The notes under the pieces: generated by a model
Seen by the model: the letters and a program-made list of their open reading frames with translations, nothing else
Databases searched by the model: none
What the model was told of the DNA's origin: nothing
Translations under genes and position numbers: made by a program
Source of the DNA: Hyphomicrobium_A sp963782555
GTDB taxonomy: Bacteria; Pseudomonadota; Alphaproteobacteria; Rhizobiales; Hyphomicrobiaceae
Reading direction: 5' to 3'
Length of the DNA: 64,000 bases
Assembly: GCA_963782555.1 (NCBI GenBank)
Contig: CAWAKB010000005.1
Span: 434,001 to 498,000, forward strand
Shown: in pieces, positions 1 through 8,658 of the stretch
How the letters are laid out: each line of letters begins with the position of its first letter
Numbering within the stretch: position 1 is the first letter of the stretch

Positions 1-79
1 CCGACCTTAGAGCGCATTAGGCAACGTCCTCCTGAGATATTCTTTTTGGTGCTCCGCCGCCGGCCGCATAGGTGTGCGG

Positions 80-1441
80 TCATTGTGCGTAGGCCTTACA
101 TTTCGTTTCGGGCTTGTCCACGCCGAGCGTGTCGAGGACCGTGTACTGGTGCAGGAAGCCTGGCTGCGGCGACACGCTGACCAGCAGCTTGGGTGAGCCA
201 ACGAGCACCGGCTGGCGCAGCTGACCGTTCCAGTCGCGCAGCGTCAGCCCCACGCCTTTGAAGGCGGCGAGCTCGAACTGGGGTGACTTCATGAATGCCA
301 CCAGATCCTTGTATTTATTCGATTTTGTGCGTGAGGCCGCTTCGCCGATCATACGCGCCGCCGTCCAGGCGTTGTAGTCGATGGGACGCATATCGCGATC
401 GGCCAGGAGCTTGAAGCGGTTCTGGAACTGGGTGCCGCCCCACAGCTCGATGGCCGGGTGCCAGCTCTCTGGCACGAGGCCTGCGGTGCCGGCGACGGGC
501 CGTGCCTCCCAGGTTCTGTAGGGCAGGTAGTCGCCGAACAGGTTGCCTTCGTCGGCGACGATGAGAACGTCGTAGTCGGGCGCGCCTTGCGTAAAGGAGG
601 GAATCTGTTGTTGCACCTGCTCATAGCCGCCGTCGGCGCGCCTGCTTCCGGGCTTATAGTCGAACTTGCGCTCCTCCACGATCTTGCCGCCGAAGCGCTT
701 GGCCGCGCGCCGGATCGCGTCGGCGAAGAGCTTGTCTTTCTCTTGCGGCCCCAGCACCAGGAACCAGCGGTTCCACTTCTTCCAGATGAGGTACTGGGCG
801 AGCGCGTCGGCGAGCATCGCGCGTGAGGGAGCGGTGTGCATGACGTCGGCGCGGCAGTCCTCCTCGCGCAGCCGGTCGTCGGAGGCGCCGTAGTTGATGA
901 TCAGGGCATCCTTGCCTGCCAAGGTGTCGGCCATTTTCAACAGCGTATCGGGTGCCACGTCGGCGAGAATGAAGTGGTCGCCGGACTCCACCTTCTGCAC
1001 CACGTCCTTGATCAGCTTGTCGGGATTGGCCTCCTGGATCACGTCGAGGGTGAACTTCTGGTTCATGAACTTGCCGGTTGTGTTGTTGTCTTTGATGGCA
1101 AGCTCGGCACCGGCGATGCCCAGGTTGGGGGGCGGAAGGTCGAGCAGGGATAAGGGCAGCGGATCGTCACGCAGCTGGCGCGCAAGCACGATGGGAATAA
1201 CGAGCGGCCCCTTGGCGGTATCGTTTGCGGATGTGTCGGCAGCCTTCGCCTCGCCCGCTGCAGGCTTTTCCGCCGCTGGTTTTGCCGCGGCAGGTTTCTC
1301 AACCGCAGGTGTCTCTTGGGCGAGAGCCGGCATGGTGCCCGCAGCTAACGGTGTCACCAGCATCATCAGCGCGAGGCCAAACCGTGCCGAGGCAAAGTGG
1401 CTGATGAAATGTGTAGGGGCCGCCCGAACGCCTGCTGTCAT
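80..1441 (-). CDS. PQQ-catabolism-associated ABC transporter substrate-binding protein
   Basis: A 453-residue periplasmic binding protein of the branched-chain amino-acid (type I) binding-protein fold. It best fits the family linked to PQQ-dependent dehydrogenases in methylotrophs. The start is the ATG at 1441, preceded at good spacing by GGGAGGAG; the frame is open further upstream to 1612 but those residues look non-coding. The N-terminus has a hydrophobic signal segment, then an Ala/Pro/Lys-rich linker with repeated AAEKPAA-like units before the folded domain. Motifs such as AELAIKDNN and ILADVAPD fit a Peripla_BP fold. The natural ligand is unknown. Genes for a cognate permease or ATPase do not follow on this strand inside the window. 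It lies divergent from the DUF3280/ABC cluster, which suggests a shared role in quinoprotein-linked C1 metabolism. Confidence 0.8.
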   Translation of the reverse strand: MTAGVRAAPTHFISHFASARFGLALMMLVTPLAAGTMPALAQETPAVEKPAAAKPAAEKPAAGEAKAADTSANDTAKGPLVIPIVLARQLRDDPLPLSLLDLPPPNLGIAGAELAIKDNNTTGKFMNQKFTLDVIQEANPDKLIKDVVQKVESGDHFILADVAPDTLLKMADTLAGKDALIINYGASDDRLREEDCRADVMHTAPSRAMLADALAQYLIWKKWNRWFLVLGPQEKDKLFADAIRRAAKRFGGKIVEERKFDYKPGSRRADGGYEQVQQQIPSFTQGAPDYDVLIVADEGNLFGDYLPYRTWEARPVAGTAGLVPESWHPAIELWGGTQFQNRFKLLADRDMRPIDYNAWTAARMIGEAASRTKSNKYKDLVAFMKSPQFELAAFKGVGLTLRDWNGQLRQPVLVGSPKLLVSVSPQPGFLHQYTVLDTLGVDKPETKCKAYAQ

Positions 1442-1715
1442 CAAGTCCAACTCCTCCCGCGGACTGCGCCGACCTCTCGGCCAGTGCCACTCTATTCTTG
1501 TCAGGTTATATGTTACTTTGTTGCAGTAAAAAGGGTATTGAGGGGGGGTCTTGTCAAGATCCGCTCGGCCTACTCGCGGACTTGTGACCTGCCGTGTCGC
1601 CGCTACGTGCAACTAGCCTCTTGCAAATCGACCCTCGATCGGCACACGTAACCTAATAACACAACATCGCTCCAAGAAACCAAGAAGCGGGCCGTCGAGC
1701 TCCAGAGGAAACGAC

Positions 1716-2258
1716 TTGATTTGTGACCGTATCGTCGCCTTGGCGCTGGCGTTCGTACTCCTTCCGGCGGCAGTCCATGCGGCGCCGAAAGCCATTATTT
1801 TTCCCTTCGATCTCATCGATCAGCAACAGCAGTTCGAGCTCGGGGTGATGCCGAAGGGCATTGACCCGGAGGAAAAGCGTCGGCTTGGGCTCATTACCGA
1901 AGAGCTAACCAAGCTTATTAAGGAAAGCGGCCGCTACGACGTTCTCGACCCTGCTCCGATCGCGGCCGAGATCGAGGAGAAGGCGCCGATCTACAAGTGC
2001 AACGGCTGCGAGGACGATCTCGCCAAAAAAGTCGGGGCCGACGTTGCCTTCGTCGGGGTCGTGCGAAAAGCCTCAGACGTGCTGTTCACGGTGAGTGTCT
2101 TCGTCCGCGACATCGCCAAGGAGAAAGTGACCAAGCAAGCCTCAAGCGAGATCTACGGCAACACCGACGCTATGTGGCTTCGCGCCGTTCACTACATCGT
2201 GGATCGACGGCTCTTCAAGGAGAAAGAGGCAAAAGCGAAAGAGGGGGTCTCGCAATGA
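1716..2258 (+). CDS. DUF3280/DUF2380-like secreted protein, quinoprotein-associated
   Basis: A 180-residue protein with an N-terminal signal peptide (hydrophobic residues 5-20 ending in AHA). The mature part resembles the DUF3280/DUF2380 proteins found beside methanol-dehydrogenase and PQQ genes. The start is a TTG at 1716, chosen because AGAGGA lies six bases upstream and the signal peptide begins there. Two close cysteines occur in the KCNGCED motif near residue 95. The stop overlaps the next start (ATGA at 2255-2258), so it is probably translationally coupled to the ABC transporter that follows. Its biochemical function is unknown. The family assignment rests on motif memory and context. 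Confidence 0.62.
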   Translation: MICDRIVALALAFVLLPAAVHAAPKAIIFPFDLIDQQQQFELGVMPKGIDPEEKRRLGLITEELTKLIKESGRYDVLDPAPIAAEIEEKAPIYKCNGCEDDLAKKVGADVAFVGVVRKASDVLFTVSVFVRDIAKEKVTKQASSEIYGNTDAMWLRAVHYIVDRRLFKEKEAKAKEGVSQ

Positions 2259-3244
2259 TCGATCGCCGCCGCGTTCTTATCGCCGGCGGAGCAGCGCTGG
2301 CAGGCGTGGGGCTCGGTTTCCCCGCGCGCGCTGCCGACCTTGGTACCTTGCGCGTCGCATCGTTGAAGTTCGGCTCGCTGAGCTGGGTGCTGGAGACGAT
2401 CCGCGCCGAGGGCCTTGCCAAGAAAGTGGGCCTCAAGCTCGATATCATCGACGTGGCGACCAACCAGGCGGGGCCCGTCGCGCTGCTTTCGGGCGACGCC
2501 GACATCATCGTCAGCGACTGGCCTTGGGCGCTGCGGCAGCGCGGGCTGGGCGAGCACCTGAAGTTCGCACCGTATTCTTCGGCGCTCGGCGCCGTGATGG
2601 TGCCCAAGGATTCCAAGATTGCGCGGCTCGCGGACCTCGAGGGCAAAAAGCTCGGCGTGGCCGGCGGTGGCATCGACAAGAGCTGGCTCCTGCTCCGGGC
2701 CTACTCGCGCAAGACGCTGGGCAAGGACGTGGCCGATATGGCCGAGCCCGTGTTCGGCGCCGCACCGCTTCTTACCGAGGAGGCCCGCAGCGGGCGCGTC
2801 GACGCGGTGCTGAACTTCTGGACCTATTCGGCACGACTCTCGGGCGACGGCTTCCGAAAGCTCATCGGCATGGATGAGGTCTTGAAGGCGCTCGGCATCG
2901 ATCCCGTGCCCTCGCTCGTCGGCTTCATTTGGCGCGAAGAGACCGAAAAGAAGAAGGGGCCGGCGATTGCCGCCTTCCTCGATACGGTGGCGAAGGCGAA
3001 CGCAATTCTGGCTCAGTCCGACAGCGCCTGGGAGCGCATTAGGGGGCTCGTCAAGCCCAAGGACGATGCCGAGTTCGCCGCCATCAAGGCCTTCTACCGT
3101 CAGGGAATTCCGCCTCCTTGGACCGCCGCCGACACGCGCGCGGCCGAAAAGCTCACGCAGGTGCTCAAGAATGCAGGCGCCGGCGAGTTCATAGGCGGTG
3201 GCACCCAGTTCGATCCGAAGCTCTTCCATGCTGCAGGTAGTTAA
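2255..3244 (+). CDS. ABC transporter substrate-binding protein, SsuA/TauA (NMT1) type
   Basis: A 329-residue periplasmic binding protein. The N-terminus has a twin-Arg-like stretch (DRRRVLIAGG) followed by a hydrophobic core ending in ARA, so export by Tat or Sec is likely. The mature part has the LRVASLKFG start and the LEGKKLGVAG motif typical of SsuA/TauA/NMT1-like binding proteins. It overlaps the upstream DUF3280-like gene by four bases (ATGA) and the permease gene by 17. The ligand cannot be read from sequence. Its place in an operon with methanofuran and H4MPT genes suggests a methylotrophy-related substrate or cofactor precursor rather than taurine, but this is inference. Confidence 0.82.
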   Translation: MIDRRRVLIAGGAALAGVGLGFPARAADLGTLRVASLKFGSLSWVLETIRAEGLAKKVGLKLDIIDVATNQAGPVALLSGDADIIVSDWPWALRQRGLGEHLKFAPYSSALGAVMVPKDSKIARLADLEGKKLGVAGGGIDKSWLLLRAYSRKTLGKDVADMAEPVFGAAPLLTEEARSGRVDAVLNFWTYSARLSGDGFRKLIGMDEVLKALGIDPVPSLVGFIWREETEKKKGPAIAAFLDTVAKANAILAQSDSAWERIRGLVKPKDDAEFAAIKAFYRQGIPPPWTAADTRAAEKLTQVLKNAGAGEFIGGGTQFDPKLFHAAGS

Positions 3245-4007
3245 GGCGCCAGCGGACCGCATCAGGTTGGGGCGCGTCGGCTGGACTCTCGTTTCGCTGC
3301 TGGCGCTGGTGGCGATTTGGGAGATATCCGCCCTCATTGCGGCGAGCCGTTATCTCCCCGGGCCCTGGACCGTCATCCAGGTGATGGTGCGCGAGGCGCA
3401 AGCCGGCGAGCTGTGGGGCAACATCGCGGCAACCCTTATCCGCGTCGCCTTCAGCTTCGTCGTGGCGATGTTCATCGGCTCGGCCATCGGCGTGGCGCTC
3501 GGCCGCAATCCCGGCGCCGACCGCTTCTTCGATGCTTGGCTCATCTTCTTCCTCAATCTGCCAGCCCTCGTCATCATCGTGCTCTGCTACATCTGGTTCG
3601 GGCTGACCGAGGTGGCGGCCATAACGGCGGTTGCCGTCAACAAGATTCCCAATGTCGCCGTGACCATGCGCGAGGGCACGCGCAGCCTGTCGAAAGATCT
3701 GGAGGAGATGGCGCAGATCTACCGCCTCGGGTGGTGGAAGACGTTGCGCCACGTCACGCTGCCGCAGCTTGCTCCCTATTTTGCGGCCGCGGCGCGCTCA
3801 GGCTTGGCGCTGGTGTGGAAGATCGTCCTCGTCGTGGAGGCCTTCGGCCGCTCCGACGGCGTGGGCCATCAGCTCAACATCGCTTTCCAGCTGTTTGACG
3901 TGCCCATGATCTTGGCCTACGCGCTGGCGTTCATCATCGTGGTGCAGCTCATCGAGACGCTGATCCTGCAGCCGCTGATTGCGAGGGCGAACAAATGGCG
4001 GCGGTGA
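3228..4007 (+). CDS. ABC transporter permease, SsuC/TauC type
   Basis: A 259-residue inner-membrane permease of the BPD_transp_1 family with about six hydrophobic segments. The start is the ATG at 3228, giving a short cytoplasmic tail before the first membrane span; an in-frame ATG at 3198 lies deeper inside the preceding gene. The conserved EAA-type loop (LSKDLEEMAQIYRLG) that contacts the ATPase is present. It overlaps the binding-protein gene upstream and the ATPase gene downstream, so the three form one transporter operon. Confidence 0.85.
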   Translation: MLQVVKAPADRIRLGRVGWTLVSLLALVAIWEISALIAASRYLPGPWTVIQVMVREAQAGELWGNIAATLIRVAFSFVVAMFIGSAIGVALGRNPGADRFFDAWLIFFLNLPALVIIVLCYIWFGLTEVAAITAVAVNKIPNVAVTMREGTRSLSKDLEEMAQIYRLGWWKTLRHVTLPQLAPYFAAAARSGLALVWKIVLVVEAFGRSDGVGHQLNIAFQLFDVPMILAYALAFIIVVQLIETLILQPLIARANKWRR

Positions 4008-4723
4008 GCCATCCCTTGTCGGTCTTTGTGCGCAAGAAGGTCTTTCCTGCGGTCGGCTTGCGCAGCGAAATCCTCGTCTTGAAGGATATCTCCTTCAAGG
4101 TGGACCCCGGCTCCTTCGTCGTCATCACCGGGCCGTCCGGGGGCGGCAAGACCACGCTTTTGAACATCATCGCCGGGCTCGACAAGGACTATGAAGGCAA
4201 GATTGATTTCGGCGACAGCGGCCAGCGCCTCGCCTACGTGTTCCAGTCGCCGCGTCTGCTTCCCTGGCGCACGGTCTATGAGAACATCGCCCTTGTTCTG
4301 CCTGCTGGCGACCCGCGGCTGGCCAACATTCCCGAGCTCATCGAGCGCGTCGGGCTCAAGGAGGCGGCGACCGCCTATCCGGAGATGATCTCGCTCGGCA
4401 TGCAGCGGCGCGTCGCACTCGCGCGCGCGTTCGTGCTCGAGCCGGAATTTCTGCTGATGGACGAGCCGTTCGTGTCGCTCGACGATCCGACCGCGCAGAG
4501 CCTGCGCGAGCTGCTCGTGGAGCTGTGGTCGCGGCGGCCGACGACGGTTCTGTTCGTTACCCACGACCGCGCCGAGGCCGTGATGCTGGCGACGCGCATC
4601 TTGCGCCTGTCGGGGGGCTCTGCAAGTATCATCGAGGATGTGCCCGTGCCGCTGTCGGTCGCCGATCGGCTGAACCGCGACAAGGTGCAGGCCGAGCAGC
4701 GGCGCATCTTCGGCAACGGATAG
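3995..4723 (+). CDS. ABC transporter ATP-binding protein, SsuB/TauB type
   Basis: A 242-residue ATPase that should power the permease encoded just upstream. The Walker A motif GPSGGGKTT lies near residue 49, and Walker B with the catalytic Glu is LLMDEPF. The H-loop His is in FVTHDRAEA. The signature motif reads ISLGMQRR instead of the usual LSGGMQQR, a mild departure. It overlaps the permease gene by 13 bases. The next gene (MfnB) starts eight bases after its stop, so transporter and cofactor genes are probably one transcript. Confidence 0.88.
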   Translation: MAAVSHPLSVFVRKKVFPAVGLRSEILVLKDISFKVDPGSFVVITGPSGGGKTTLLNIIAGLDKDYEGKIDFGDSGQRLAYVFQSPRLLPWRTVYENIALVLPAGDPRLANIPELIERVGLKEAATAYPEMISLGMQRRVALARAFVLEPEFLLMDEPFVSLDDPTAQSLRELLVELWSRRPTTVLFVTHDRAEAVMLATRILRLSGGSASIIEDVPVPLSVADRLNRDKVQAEQRRIFGNG

Positions 4724-4731
4724 ACCCAAAG

Positions 4732-5469
4732 ATGGAACAATTTCGCCGCCCGGCGGCCTTTCTCGCCAGCGTGACGGGCGAGGACGAGGCCAGGCTTTGC
4801 GCAGCCCTTGGGGCCGATATCATCGACGCCAAGAACCCCGCGCAAGGGGCGCTGGGCGCCCTGCCGAGCGAGCGGGTGCGCGCGATCCGTGCGGCCGTCC
4901 CGGCCGAGGTGCCGGTGAGTGCTACTATCGGCGACCCGGCGGACGATCCCGACACCGCGGCGCAGGCCGCGCGCTTCATGGCGGCGGCAGGCGTCGATAT
5001 CGTTAAGGTCGGCTTCTGGCCGAGGCGGGGGCAGGAAGGCGTCGTGCGCCGGCTGGGCGAATTGTCCCTCGCGCGCGTGCGCCTGGTCGCGGTGCTGCTC
5101 GTCGACGACGGGCTCGACCTTGCCCTCGTTGGGCCCATCCGGGACGCGGGCTTTGCCGGCATCATGCTCGACACCGCCGACAAGCGCGCGGGCGCTCTAC
5201 CCGAGCGGCTTACGAAGAGCGCGCTGGCGGAGTTCGTGAACGCCGTGCAAGAGGGCGGCCTCTTCGCCGGCTTTGCCGGCTCGCTGCACGCAGGCCATGT
5301 GCCGCAGCTTCTGGCGCTGGGGCCCGATGTCTTAGGGTTTCGCGGCGGCTTGTGCCGCGACGGCGCGCGAACGGCTGCGGTCGATGCCGTGGCAGTTCGT
5401 GCCGTCCGCGAGGCCATTGCCCGGTCCCTAACGCAATTTCCGGCTGAGCCTTGCCGCGCGGCGCCATAG
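4732..5469 (+). CDS. mfnB: (5-formylfuran-3-yl)methyl phosphate synthase (MfnB/DUF556)
   Basis: A 245-residue TIM-barrel protein of the DUF556 family. The archaeal member MfnB condenses two glyceraldehyde-3-phosphate molecules to the furan precursor of methanofuran. The two active-site lysine regions are recognisable: DAKNPAQGALG with Lys34, and LDTADKRAG further on. Methylotrophic bacteria that use the formyltransferase/hydrolase complex need a methanofuran analogue, which fits this context. The start is the ATG at 4732, eight bases after the ABC ATPase gene. No frame damage is seen. Confidence 0.82.
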   Translation: MEQFRRPAAFLASVTGEDEARLCAALGADIIDAKNPAQGALGALPSERVRAIRAAVPAEVPVSATIGDPADDPDTAAQAARFMAAAGVDIVKVGFWPRRGQEGVVRRLGELSLARVRLVAVLLVDDGLDLALVGPIRDAGFAGIMLDTADKRAGALPERLTKSALAEFVNAVQEGGLFAGFAGSLHAGHVPQLLALGPDVLGFRGGLCRDGARTAAVDAVAVRAVREAIARSLTQFPAEPCRAAP

Positions 5470-5503
5470 GGTGGTATGGCGCCCTGGCAACCGGAACGTC
5501 AGT

Positions 5504-5926
5504 ATGAGCACGAAACAGAGTGTCGGCCCCATGAAGGAGGCCGCGGGACGCCTCGACGGCGCCGTGGACCACATCTTCGTGCGCGGGCTCGTCCTGCCCG
5601 TGGCGCTCGGCGTCTACGAGGAGGAGCAGGGCGTAACGCAGAAGGTGAGCTTCACCATCGAGGCCGCGGTTGCGCCGAGCGTCAGCCCCAAGGGTGATGC
5701 GATCGCGGAGGTTCCCTCCTACGACGACCTCGTCGGTGCGGTGCGCGCGGTGGTGGCGGACGGCCACATCAATCTCGTAGAGACGCTCGCCGAGCGTATC
5801 GCCGATTGTTGCCTGCGCGATGAGCGCATCGTCTCCGTGCTCGTGCGCGTTGAGAAACTGGAAAGGGGGCCGGCGTCCGTCGGCGTTGAGATCGTTCGAC
5901 CACGGATGGTGACACCCGGCCGTTGA
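5504..5926 (+). CDS. dihydroneopterin aldolase-like protein (FolB family)
   Basis: A 140-residue protein of the FolB/tunnelling-fold family. The signature VRGLVLPVALGVYEEEQ matches the start of dihydroneopterin aldolase domains, and the end (VRVEKLERGP) also fits. In H4MPT users this enzyme would supply 6-hydroxymethyl-dihydropterin. The chosen start is the ATG at 5504, about 35 bases after the mfnB stop; the frame is open back to 5471. Its stop overlaps the TTG start of the next gene (TTGA), so coupling is likely. folK for the next step lies at 18.1 kb. Confidence 0.75.
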   Translation: MSTKQSVGPMKEAAGRLDGAVDHIFVRGLVLPVALGVYEEEQGVTQKVSFTIEAAVAPSVSPKGDAIAEVPSYDDLVGAVRAVVADGHINLVETLAERIADCCLRDERIVSVLVRVEKLERGPASVGVEIVRPRMVTPGR

Positions 5927-6627
5927 GTTTGCGAACCCCAAGAGTTAGCGCGCGCGCGCCCAGACCGACCGTGATCAAGCTCGGCGGCAGTCTTGCCGAG
6001 AGCCGGCGGCTGGCGCAAATCCTCGAGCTCGTTGTCGATGCGCGCGTGCCGATTGTCGTCGTCCCGGGCGGCGGCAGCTTCGCTGATGCCGTGCGCCGGG
6101 CGCAGTCCCGCTACGGCTTCTCCGACGCGAGCGCCCACCGTATGGCGCTTCTTGCCATGCATCAGATGGGCTTGATGCTGGCGGCACTGCAGCCTCGATT
6201 AAAGCCCGTCGAGACGCTCGCCGGTCTCAAGCGCACGGTGTCGGGTGCACGCATCCCGGTCTGGCTCCCGCTCAAGCTGGTGGAGCGGGACGGTCGCATC
6301 GCCGCCGATTGGTCGACGACCTCGGATGGCTTGGCGGCGCGTCTGGCCGAGCGGCTCGGGCGCGTCCCCGTCGTGCTGGTCAAATCGTGCCGCATCCCGA
6401 AAGGCAAGTCGGTCGCGGCACTCGCCCGCGAAGGGATCGTCGATCCGACCTTTGCCGCAATCGTCGACCGCGCGCGCCTGTCTTGGCATGTCTTCGGGGC
6501 TGGTGACGAGGACAAGCTGGCAGCACTTCTCAATGCGAAGCCACGTCCGATCTCGCGCCGCCGTAAGCCATCGCACAATGCCGGTCGACGGGTGGCCGTT
6601 CCGCGTGTTATCGGCCGACGCAGATGA
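5923..6627 (+). CDS. amino-acid-kinase family protein, probable MfnE-like kinase of methanofuran synthesis
   Basis: A 234-residue protein of the amino-acid kinase (AAK) fold. It has the phosphate-binding KLGGSLAES near residue 19 and VVPGGGSFAD near residue 47. In archaea MfnE, an AAK-family enzyme, phosphorylates 5-aminomethyl-3-furanmethanol phosphate in methanofuran synthesis, and AAK genes sit in methylotroph H4MPT clusters. The start is a TTG that overlaps the previous stop by four bases. A very basic C-terminal tail (RRRKPSHN, VIGRRR) follows the catalytic domain. The stop overlaps the next ATG (ATGA at 6624). The substrate is inferred from context. Confidence 0.68.
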   Translation: MSLRTPRVSARAPRPTVIKLGGSLAESRRLAQILELVVDARVPIVVVPGGGSFADAVRRAQSRYGFSDASAHRMALLAMHQMGLMLAALQPRLKPVETLAGLKRTVSGARIPVWLPLKLVERDGRIAADWSTTSDGLAARLAERLGRVPVVLVKSCRIPKGKSVAALAREGIVDPTFAAIVDRARLSWHVFGAGDEDKLAALLNAKPRPISRRRKPSHNAGRRVAVPRVIGRRR

Positions 6628-7196
6628 AGAAGGACGACGTCAAAATTCCGCGCTTCGGCTGGGTGTTGACCGGCTCGGGGCATTTCTTCAAGGAAAGCCT
6701 CGCGATCATGCGCCAGCTGCCTGATCTCGACGTGTTCGTGTCGAAGGCGGCGGCCGAGGTCGTGCGCATGTATCGCCAGGATTTCGTGCTCCCGCCCGAA
6801 ACGCGCATCTACAAGGATACGACGGCGAGCGCTGCCCCCGTGGGCAACTTCTACTACGGCGTTTATCATACGTTGATCCTGGCGCCGGCGACCTCCAACA
6901 CGGTTGCCAAATGCGTGTACAGTATCTCCGACAATCTGGCGACGAACGTGTTCGCGCAAGCCGGCAAGTGCCGCGTTCCGACCATCGTGTTCGCTTGCGA
7001 TAACGCGCCAGAGCTCGATACCGAGGCGCCCAAGGGCATGGTAAAGGTCTATCCGCGCCGCATCGATCTGGAGAACACCGAACGGCTCAAGTCCTTCGAG
7101 GCGACGACCGTGGTCGAGAGCATGGCGGAGCTGGAGCAGGCGGTCGCGGCGCGGCTTGCCTGGCTCGCAGCTGAGAAGACGGATGCCGCCAAATGA
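6624..7196 (+). CDS. AfpA/DmrB-type flavoprotein (dihydromethanopterin reductase-like)
   Basis: A 190-residue protein of the flavoprotein (HFCD-like) superfamily. WVLTGSGHF near the N-terminus forms the likely FMN-phosphate loop, and the LAPATSNTVAKC segment is characteristic of archaeal AfpA and dihydromethanopterin reductase (acceptor) proteins. Its likely job is reduction of dihydromethanopterin to H4MPT, but electron donor and exact reaction are not shown by sequence. It overlaps the upstream kinase gene by four bases. The downstream DHPS-like gene begins at or just before its stop. Confidence 0.75.
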   Translation: MKKDDVKIPRFGWVLTGSGHFFKESLAIMRQLPDLDVFVSKAAAEVVRMYRQDFVLPPETRIYKDTTASAAPVGNFYYGVYHTLILAPATSNTVAKCVYSISDNLATNVFAQAGKCRVPTIVFACDNAPELDTEAPKGMVKVYPRRIDLENTERLKSFEATTVVESMAELEQAVAARLAWLAAEKTDAAK

Positions 7197-7218
7197 GACC
7201 CGCCGACGGGCCCGCGCC

Positions 7219-8658
7219 ATGTCTCACAAGCTTCTTTTTCTGACGGGCCGTCTGGCCGAGCCGCGGCTTCAACGCACCGTTGCCGATCTGGGTCTGCCGG
7301 AAGGCTCCTGGCGCATCGCCAACGTGGGCGTCAAGGTCGCTGCGCTGATGACGGAGGCCATCGTGCGCAATCGTCTCAAAGCTCCGCTTCAAGCCGACCG
7401 CGTGATCGTGCCGGGACGCAGCCGCATGAACCTCGCCCAGCTGAAGGACCACTACGGAGTGCCGTTCGAGCGCGGCCCCGACGAGATCATCGATCTGCCG
7501 CAGTACTTCGGCAGGGGCGGCAAGCCGCCCGACCTGTCGCGCTACGACATGCGCATCTTCGCCGAGATCGTGGAGGCGTCGCAGCTCGCGGTAGAGGAGC
7601 TCGTTGAGCGCGCCGCCGCGCTGAAGGCCAAAGGCGCGGACGTCATCGATATCGGCTGCCAGCCCGACACGCCCTTCCCGCATCTGGAGGATACGGTGCG
7701 TGCGCTGCGCAAGGCCGGCCACAAGGTCAGCGTCAATTCCGGCGACGTCGAGGAATTGCGCCGCGGGGCGCATGCCGGGGCCGATTTCGTCTTGAGTTTC
7801 GACGAGACCAACCTCGACGCAATCGAGGGCACGCCCGCCGTTCCCGTTCTGGTGCCGAGGCCGCACGGCGATCTCGCCTCGCTCCTGCGCGCCATCGATG
7901 CCGCCAAGGCCAAAGGCCTCGCGCACCTTGCCGATCCGATCCTCGACCCCATCCACTTCGGCTTCATGACCTCGCTCGAGCGCTACGCAGAGCTGCGCCG
8001 CCTGAGGCCCGAGGTCGAGATCCTGATGGGGACTGGCAACCTCACCGAGCTCACCGATGCCGATAGCCAGGGCGTGACGGCGACGCTGCTCGGCATCTGC
8101 TCGGAGCTCATGATCCGCAACGTGCTGATCGTGCAGGTCTCGCCCCACACGCGCCGCACGCTGCAGGAGCACGACGCCGCGCGGCGGCTCATGTTCCGCG
8201 CACGCGAGGACGAGAGCCTGCCCAAGGGCTACGGCGGCGGCCTGTTGTCGCTGCACGACCTGCGGCCCTATCCCGAGACGCCCGAGCAGATTGCGGCCAT
8301 CGCGCGCGCCGTGCGCGATCAGAACTTCCGCATCGAGGTGGCCGAGGACGGCATCCACATCTACAACCGCGACGGCCACTACGTGGCGAAGGATCCGTTC
8401 GAGCTGTTCGACAAGCTCGGCGTGGAGACGGACGGTCCGCACGCCTTCTACCTCGGCTACGAGCTGGCCAAGGCGGAGATCGCGGCCGCGCTGGGCAAGC
8501 GCTATACGCAGGACGGCGGACTCGATTGGGGGGTGGCCGCCGACCGCAAGGCGGAGGACCTGACGCGGCATGCGACCGAGGGCGCCACGCTCAAGGCCGC
8601 GCGCAAGGAGAGGACGGATGCCACGCATCGTCGAGACGATCGTGACGACGACGAATGA
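7219..8658 (+). CDS. dihydropteroate synthase-like protein of H4MPT biosynthesis (DUF6513 + pterin-binding)
   Basis: A 479-residue protein with an N-terminal DUF6513-like segment (about residues 1-115) and a C-terminal TIM-barrel pterin-binding domain (GADVIDIGCQP; ILMGTGNLTE). This architecture occurs in archaeal and methylotroph H4MPT clusters, where it is thought to join the pterin to the ribofuranosylaminobenzene moiety. The start is uncertain: ATG 7219 begins at the conserved KLLFLTGRLAE, while ATG 7183 would overlap afpA by 14 bases. The C-terminal tail is rich in charged residues. It is followed by the DUF447 gene, which overlaps it by about 40 bases. Confidence 0.78.
   Translation: MSHKLLFLTGRLAEPRLQRTVADLGLPEGSWRIANVGVKVAALMTEAIVRNRLKAPLQADRVIVPGRSRMNLAQLKDHYGVPFERGPDEIIDLPQYFGRGGKPPDLSRYDMRIFAEIVEASQLAVEELVERAAALKAKGADVIDIGCQPDTPFPHLEDTVRALRKAGHKVSVNSGDVEELRRGAHAGADFVLSFDETNLDAIEGTPAVPVLVPRPHGDLASLLRAIDAAKAKGLAHLADPILDPIHFGFMTSLERYAELRRLRPEVEILMGTGNLTELTDADSQGVTATLLGICSELMIRNVLIVQVSPHTRRTLQEHDAARRLMFRAREDESLPKGYGGGLLSLHDLRPYPETPEQIAAIARAVRDQNFRIEVAEDGIHIYNRDGHYVAKDPFELFDKLGVETDGPHAFYLGYELAKAEIAAALGKRYTQDGGLDWGVAADRKAEDLTRHATEGATLKAARKERTDATHRRDDRDDDE

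Noticed and set aside
2192..3337. 381-residue minus-strand open frame
   Set aside because: Shadow of the ABC substrate-binding gene, which has a signal peptide and overlapping operon structure.
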